This document shows, piece by piece, positions 34,597 through 39,567 of a stretch of 39,567 nucleotides of DNA. Every line of letters begins with the position of its first letter. Position 1 is the stretch's first letter. This DNA comes from Bacteroidales bacterium (GTDB taxonomy: Bacteria; Bacteroidota; Bacteroidia; Bacteroidales; UBA3824), in NCBI GenBank assembly GCA_017544805.1, contig JAFYDK010000070.1:1-39567 (forward strand), given 5' to 3'. The position numbers and the translations under genes are program-made. Under the pieces are notes generated by a model. The model saw only the letters and a program-made list of their open reading frames with translations, did no database searches and was not told the DNA's origin.

Positions 34597-37500
34597 TTAA
34601 TATTTAAAAACTTTGTTAATTGTCGAAGTTATTGTTCCTTTTCCAGGCAAACGATACGAAATTTTGTACGGATAATCTCCTTTCGTATAACTCTGCGGAT
34701 AATCATTGTTCAAGATTTCTTGCTCTTTTTTGCTCAAATCTCGACTCAATTTTTTATTGGAAATCAAGGTCTTAGCTTTGCGCAAATCCTCGTCGCACTC
34801 AAATATAACGTTGTATGTTATCATGCCATGAGGATATATGCCGGTTGCAATTCCGTTTTGTATCTCATTATCAGTAAGCGTGTTATGATTTATTGACAAT
34901 GCATTGAATATCGTCATTGCATCCGCAGGTTTGAAACTAAAACTACGGACTCTTGCAAGTTCTTTCTCCGAAAAATTGTCGTAAACGTATTTGTAAAGCG
35001 ATTTTTTGTACCATTCGGTATTTCCCAAATCAGCTTCTAAATAGACAAGTTTATCGGTTTTCCCTCTAACTTGCTGTTCCAAAATATCAAAGAAGTCATC
35101 GGTTTCAAATCCTTTGGAAATATTTTTCATATATAGATCTGTTCCGTCCACAAATGCTTTGCCGTCAAGATCGATTGAATTTACCTTTTCTTTCAGCGTA
35201 TTATATTTGCTCGTACGGAAATTGATTTCGCATATCTGTTTGGTTTCCAACTGATTGAAATCTCCTTCTGCCGATATATTCCTTATTGAATCGCCGTTCT
35301 CTATTTTGTAATCTGTTGATACATTCTCGTTCAACTGCGCAATTCTTTTTGGAATATTTACAATTTCGAGTTTATAGATATTCTGATTGTCAAATGCAAA
35401 TTTTGATAGGTCAAACGAAAGTTCGTATTTTTCGTTTGTTACTTCTGAACTTTTAAAATGCTCAAAATCTGAGGTTTGCGACTTACCATCAAGGGTTGAA
35501 ATTCTTAATTTTTGCTCGTAACCCTCCAGCACGTTGTCGAAAAGATAACTATAATTTTCGCTCAAACAGATGTAACCTGTTTTTGTCTCTTTGGGATAAA
35601 AATTGTACATCTTGTCGAGCGGATACGAACAAATCAAGTGTTCAGGCAAAATATGGTCGGGACGTTTGCCGGACGTAAATTTGGATTCCATGCGCTCCAC
35701 GTATTCTGTTCCTTCTGAATCTTTTGCCACTATCCAATCGTTGCCAACTTTCTGACGGAATGACACTTGCGCCATGAGTACAAATTTCGTTGTGCTCTCC
35801 AACGCCTCGTCGGGATTAAACGAAATTATCAATCCGTCGCTGCTGATATCCATCGAACCTTTCACCTCTTGTTTAGTGGCAAAATTAACAAGTTTTAAGG
35901 AATCTACAAAAACTTTATAAATATTTTTAACTCCGTCAATTTCCAAAGGCATTTCATTTTTGCAATCAATATTTAGCAGCACTTGCGGCGAAACAAACAC
36001 GTTTACGGTGTCGCTGCCGTCTTCCGGTGTCATCGATGCAATTATGCTTTGATCCAAAAGTTCCTTTCCTTCAACGACTTTGCACGGTTCTCCGATTTCA
36101 AAATTTATTGAACATGTACCTTTGAACAATCCGCCCAAAACTCTGTATTTGCAACCGACTAAACCGGTGAAATAGAACGGATTAGGACCTGCGCCCTGCA
36201 AAACTGCAGCGGCTGCGGCGTCCATGATATTAAATTTGCGTCGTTTGCCCAAGAATTTTACTTGGATTCCGATGCTCGCATCCAAATACGCCCAAAGTTG
36301 TGCGTTTGCGTACCAGCCGCCAATGCCGAGCGGACTTGTGCTGCCCTCGCAATGTGATAATTTTCCGTAATTTGCCAACAAAAATTCGCCGCCAGCACCT
36401 AATTCCAACTTGGCGAAAAATGGCCACGGCTCTACGGAAATGCCTGTCTCAAAGCCGGTTCCGAATGCAACTCCTTTGCCGTTGGAAACTGTTAACATAT
36501 CTCTTCGGCTCTGATATTTTTTCAAATCGGAGCTTGAAAACAGCGAAGTAACTTTTTGCGGCGGGTCGGGCAATCCCGGAATATTGTTTCCCGCCATGAA
36601 ATAACTGCTGATATCAAGTTTCAAAACCGGTGCATCAACAACAATTCCGCATCTGTCGTCAGGCGTTCCCAAATGGATATACCAATCTTTCGGACTGAAA
36701 TACGCAGTGGCATCCACCAATTTTTTGTTCGCACCCTTGCCGTACATCACGCCCATATCCATAAACGCTCTCAAATACGTGAAAAACGATTTGTTAACAA
36801 AATCCATTTTCATAAGCGTTGAGGCGGTAAGCGGATATTCGCGTTTTACTGAGGGTTCGTCTTTAGGTTGATTTTCTTCTTTTTCGTCTTCCTCTGGAAG
36901 TTTATTCAACGATTCGGCAAAATTTTGGTATTTTTGACTACCACTCAAGAAAACTGCATCGCCTTTAAATTGTACATAATTCAAGCCCCAATTTCTATTA
37001 AACTGTACTTCAAATGTCGTCTTTGCATCACATAAATCTTTGTTGACTATACCAAATTTCATGGATGCCAAAAAGCCGAAACCGACGTTGAAATCTGGTT
37101 TGTAATACAATCCTGAAGGAGCTTTGCCGACCGCAGAACCGTTATCTGTTTGATTCATACGATTATACGCGCCGCCACCGATACCATAAACATCGAAACA
37201 CGGTGGAATCTTAAACAAGATTCTGCCGCCGTTGTCAGCAAACAAATCTGCGAAAAAATATTTGTTGTTCCCTACCCTACCAAACAAAGCTGTTGCTTCA
37301 ACATCCAACATATCAACGAGTTGCATTTTAACGTCGCCTCTAAAATAATTGCCGTAAATTGGGTCGTTTTTCTCGAACATCACGTTGCCGTAAACGCTGA
37401 AAGTTGAAGATTTGTAGTCAACAAAAAATCTTGAAACGGTAAACTTTTTCAGCTTAAAACGCTCATAATCACCGAGTATATGGAATTTTCCTCCGGCTGT

Positions 37501-38949
37501 GATTTTGTCGGCAAATGCGATGTTCGCTCCAAAATTCAAGCTGTCGTTTCGCATTGAGATGTCGTTAATTTGAATTTCCAAATTACCAAATTTTGCTGAC
37601 AAAACACCTTCCGACGACCAAACTCCCGGACGAAAATATGGTTTTTCCGCGCTCAAATACATGTCCTGAAAATCCAACTGTGGCACGTGCAACGGCGATT
37701 TTTCACCGCCGGCATTGATTGTAACATTACCGTTTGCAACAATTTCCGGCACAAATTTCCCGTTACGAAGTTTCAAATTCAGTTTTGAACTTTTGTCCAA
37801 CTGCAATTCTGCGCAAATAAAATCCAATGTCAGCGAGTCGCCAAGATTTGTACTAATGCCAAATTCATTTTCCGCATCGTTGTAAAGTGCGTCGTAATGA
37901 TGATTGGAAAATCTGCCAAGTGCTTTCCAATTGAAATCGCCGTCAAATGTGATTTTTTGTATTTGATTTTTTAACAATTTTAGTTCTACATTATCAACGT
38001 CAATATCAAAATTTTTGGTTGTATCAAGCAGATGACCAAGGTTTTGCGCGTTTGCTGACACGGTAAAGCCATTGTTGTCAGCTATAAAATAATCGCAATC
38101 TATCGTGATTGATTGTGAAGTATCCTTGCCAAGATTTTTCGGAAGCATCAACTGCGATTTTCCGATTGAAACGCCGCGCCAAAGATTTTTTTCGGCGGAA
38201 TTAGTGTTTGAAAAATAACCGTTCGGAAAATTAATTTTGGTACTTGTTACGGTTTCGCTGTTGTCAAAATCGAGACCGTCCAACGTGAAAATCCAATCTT
38301 TCAATTTTTGGAATCCGAATTTGACTTTTTTGTTGAGCGAGAATGTAAAATTATCGATTTCCTCAAAATCCAAACTGGTTGAAAATCTTGGTATCGTGTT
38401 GGAAATCTTGTTGTTATCGTCATAAAATACTAAATTTGTAGAATCGACTTGGATATCGGCTTCGGCGTGAAATTTCTGAATTCCTTCGCAATCAAACTCG
38501 GCAAATGTTCCGCTTTTGAATGTAATTTTGAAATTTTTTCCGATACTAACGGGCTCAATAAGTTCGATTTTTCCCGGCGCACAAAGTCCGCTGTTACCGT
38601 TTACAGTGATTTCTCCGTCAAAACCTATCTTACTGTCTTTCAGTGGAATAACGCATGATAAATGCAGTTTTGAAATATCGTTGTCTTCTCTTTCGATATG
38701 TGAAACCACGAGCAAATAGCCCACAGTACTCTGAATTCCAACAGGTAACGGAAGTTGATGTTTTTCTCTCAATTCGTTGAGATTTTTGATATAATTTGCC
38801 ATTTGCTGAACCTTGTTTGCGAGGTCCATTGCTGCTGCAAGACGACGTTTGTCCGACGTGTCCAAACGATTGTCAATATCAAGATATTCCTGTCCGTAAG
38901 ACACGGAAAACATTAATAATAAAGCAATTAAAGATACAAGTCTTTTCAT
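34597..38949 (-). CDS. giant exported protein of unknown function (1450 aa)
   Basis: I do not recognise this family. Signal peptide of about 19 residues (ending SYGQ), then a short helical stretch (about 28-68, MDLANKVQQMANYIKNLNEL) and a very long strand-rich region. Around residues 480-680 the amphipathic repeated strands resemble an outer-membrane beta structure or a stacked beta-sheet, but a barrel is not proven. An acidic linker (EEDEKEENQPKDEP) lies near 690. Residues about 700-960 hold more strands and an Ala-rich segment near 910-925. An SbsA/Big_5-like Ig domain is possible at about 965-1085 (ASMTPEDGSDTVNVFVSP). The C-terminal 350 residues are mixed, and I see no T9SS sorting domain at the end. 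It sits between an Fn3-domain protein and a lipoprotein. Confidence 0.83.
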   Translation of the reverse strand: MKRLVSLIALLLMFSVSYGQEYLDIDNRLDTSDKRRLAAAMDLANKVQQMANYIKNLNELREKHQLPLPVGIQSTVGYLLVVSHIEREDNDISKLHLSCVIPLKDSKIGFDGEITVNGNSGLCAPGKIELIEPVSIGKNFKITFKSGTFAEFDCEGIQKFHAEADIQVDSTNLVFYDDNNKISNTIPRFSTSLDFEEIDNFTFSLNKKVKFGFQKLKDWIFTLDGLDFDNSETVTSTKINFPNGYFSNTNSAEKNLWRGVSIGKSQLMLPKNLGKDTSQSITIDCDYFIADNNGFTVSANAQNLGHLLDTTKNFDIDVDNVELKLLKNQIQKITFDGDFNWKALGRFSNHHYDALYNDAENEFGISTNLGDSLTLDFICAELQLDKSSKLNLKLRNGKFVPEIVANGNVTINAGGEKSPLHVPQLDFQDMYLSAEKPYFRPGVWSSEGVLSAKFGNLEIQINDISMRNDSLNFGANIAFADKITAGGKFHILGDYERFKLKKFTVSRFFVDYKSSTFSVYGNVMFEKNDPIYGNYFRGDVKMQLVDMLDVEATALFGRVGNNKYFFADLFADNGGRILFKIPPCFDVYGIGGGAYNRMNQTDNGSAVGKAPSGLYYKPDFNVGFGFLASMKFGIVNKDLCDAKTTFEVQFNRNWGLNYVQFKGDAVFLSGSQKYQNFAESLNKLPEEDEKEENQPKDEPSVKREYPLTASTLMKMDFVNKSFFTYLRAFMDMGVMYGKGANKKLVDATAYFSPKDWYIHLGTPDDRCGIVVDAPVLKLDISSYFMAGNNIPGLPDPPQKVTSLFSSSDLKKYQSRRDMLTVSNGKGVAFGTGFETGISVEPWPFFAKLELGAGGEFLLANYGKLSHCEGSTSPLGIGGWYANAQLWAYLDASIGIQVKFLGKRRKFNIMDAAAAAVLQGAGPNPFYFTGLVGCKYRVLGGLFKGTCSINFEIGEPCKVVEGKELLDQSIIASMTPEDGSDTVNVFVSPQVLLNIDCKNEMPLEIDGVKNIYKVFVDSLKLVNFATKQEVKGSMDISSDGLIISFNPDEALESTTKFVLMAQVSFRQKVGNDWIVAKDSEGTEYVERMESKFTSGKRPDHILPEHLICSYPLDKMYNFYPKETKTGYICLSENYSYLFDNVLEGYEQKLRISTLDGKSQTSDFEHFKSSEVTNEKYELSFDLSKFAFDNQNIYKLEIVNIPKRIAQLNENVSTDYKIENGDSIRNISAEGDFNQLETKQICEINFRTSKYNTLKEKVNSIDLDGKAFVDGTDLYMKNISKGFETDDFFDILEQQVRGKTDKLVYLEADLGNTEWYKKSLYKYVYDNFSEKELARVRSFSFKPADAMTIFNALSINHNTLTDNEIQNGIATGIYPHGMITYNVIFECDEDLRKAKTLISNKKLSRDLSKKEQEILNNDYPQSYTKGDYPYKISYRLPGKGTITSTINKVFKY

Positions 38950-38987
38950 TTTTTTGGTTAGTTGTTTATCGTTTTATTACTTTTTTC

Positions 38988-39048
38988 AACAACGAAAATC
39001 ACGAAAATCACGAAAAATTTTTCCGTGTAATCCATGTTTTCCGTTGTT
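38988..39048. repeat. long imperfect inverted repeat
   Basis: About 30-base arms with several mismatches. The left arm contains two tandem ATCACGAAA units (38999 and 39008), and the right arm reads as their approximate reverse complement ending in CCGTTGTT. It could fold as a long hairpin in RNA or be a small repeat element. Confidence 0.65.
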
Positions 39049-39060
39049 AAAAATCATGCA

Positions 39061-39080
39061 AGACGCGATAAATCGCGTCT
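39061..39080. repeat. REP-like palindrome
   Basis: Perfect 9-base arms AGACGCGAT and ATCGCGTCT with a 2-base loop. It is GC-rich in an AT-rich surround, and is followed by CTACGG. It has the form of the interspersed REP-type palindromes moved by RAYT-type transposases; no transposase is present here. Confidence 0.7.
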
Positions 39081-39090
39081 CTACGGAAAA

Positions 39091-39567
39091 TCACAATTCC
39101 ACTTTGATTTCGTTGCTCAAATCGGATTCGCTGCCGTCGGCGTAAACCACTCTAACGCAATACGAATATGTAATCCCAAATTCAAGTCCTTTGTCAATAA
39201 ACTTCACACCGTCAGACACTTGCGAATATGTTTTCAACGGTTTGTCGTCAACTTTTTTGTAGACAATTGCCATGCTTGCGGTTTTGCGCGACGGTGTTGT
39301 CCACGTTAAGGTAACTTCGTTTGACAAAACTTTCTTTTTCAAAACAATCGCATCATCTTTGTCGGTTTTGGGCATTGAAAACGGCATTTTAGAGATGACA
39401 GATTTGTTGCCGCTGTTGTCAACTGCCTGAATTCCATAATGATACGTCTCGCCAGAAAATGCAGTTTGATCGGTAAATGCAAGTTGTCCCGCACTTAAAA
39501 CCGTTAATGTGTCAAAATCTTTTTCATTTGCTAACTTTCTGTAAATCAAATATTTTTCCACGTCTTT
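39091..39567 (-). CDS. fibronectin type III domain protein, C-terminal part only
   Basis: The frame is open to the window edge, so the N-terminal part lies outside. The 158 visible residues contain the end of one Fn3 domain (KYLIYRKLANEKDFDTL, YHYGIQAVDNSGN) and a complete second one (EVTLTWTTPSRKTASMAIVY, YSYCVRVVYADGSESDLSN), ending IKVEL. The GTG at 39561 is internal. Fn3 domains are common in secreted adhesion or carbohydrate-linked proteins. No T9SS sorting domain follows the last Fn3 domain. Same strand as the giant gene, 141 bases upstream of it. Confidence 0.85.
   Translation of the reverse strand, partial: KDVEKYLIYRKLANEKDFDTLTVLSAGQLAFTDQTAFSGETYHYGIQAVDNSGNKSVISKMPFSMPKTDKDDAIVLKKKVLSNEVTLTWTTPSRKTASMAIVYKKVDDKPLKTYSQVSDGVKFIDKGLEFGITYSYCVRVVYADGSESDLSNEIKVEL

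Larger units (their letters stand above)
38950..39090. other. intergenic region with hairpins and a REP-like palindrome
   Basis: The 141-base gap between the Fn3 gene and the giant gene holds the long imperfect inverted repeat and the palindrome listed separately. No promoter was recognised within it. Confidence 0.7.

Overview
This window looks like chromosomal DNA of a Bacteroidota bacterium, probably Bacteroidales-like. The supporting evidence is the AT-rich sequence, an LpxC-FabZ fusion, a SecG gene behind an LptE-type lipoprotein, SprB-type repeats, a type IX secretion (T9SS) C-terminal sorting domain, and several promoters of the Bacteroidota form TTTG-N19/20-TAnnTTTG. No rRNA, tRNA, CRISPR array, insertion sequence or prophage was recognised.

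Layout, 1-12.4 kb: the 3' part of a CAD-like carB converges on a two-gene operon of methyl-accepting chemotaxis proteins. Next come a small secreted protein, an acyl carrier protein with a short adenylate-forming enzyme (interrupted by a frameshift), and a lipoprotein. These are followed by a conserved Bacteroidota envelope block: a sigma-54-type regulator, LptE-like lipoprotein, TPR/low-complexity protein and SecG.

12.4-20.8 kb: galE converges on lpxD-lpxC/fabZ-lpxA (lipid A synthesis). A 56-residue membrane protein and a metallo-beta-lactamase-fold enzyme run divergently from lpxD. An HD phosphohydrolase, a NamZ-type muramidase lipoprotein and a small XRE regulator follow on the minus strand.

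21-30.6 kb: a secreted GH51 arabinofuranosidase converges on a large unknown lipoprotein. Then come an RsmI-like methyltransferase with an outer-membrane beta-barrel protein, divergent truA, and a TolC-HlyD-ABC-2 permease export operon whose two intercistronic gaps carry AT-rich heptamer repeats.

30.6-39.6 kb: an internally deleted Rpn/PD-(D/E)XK transposase-like gene is followed by a minus-strand set of surface proteins: a fibronectin-III protein (cut by the window edge), a 1450-residue exported protein, a lipoprotein, and a 951-residue SprB-repeat protein with a T9SS sorting domain. A REP-like palindrome and a long imperfect inverted repeat separate the first two. This is the least explained part of the window and the best candidate for an undescribed system. 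The chemotaxis receptors and the SprB/T9SS protein together suggest, without proving, a cell that glides or senses surfaces.
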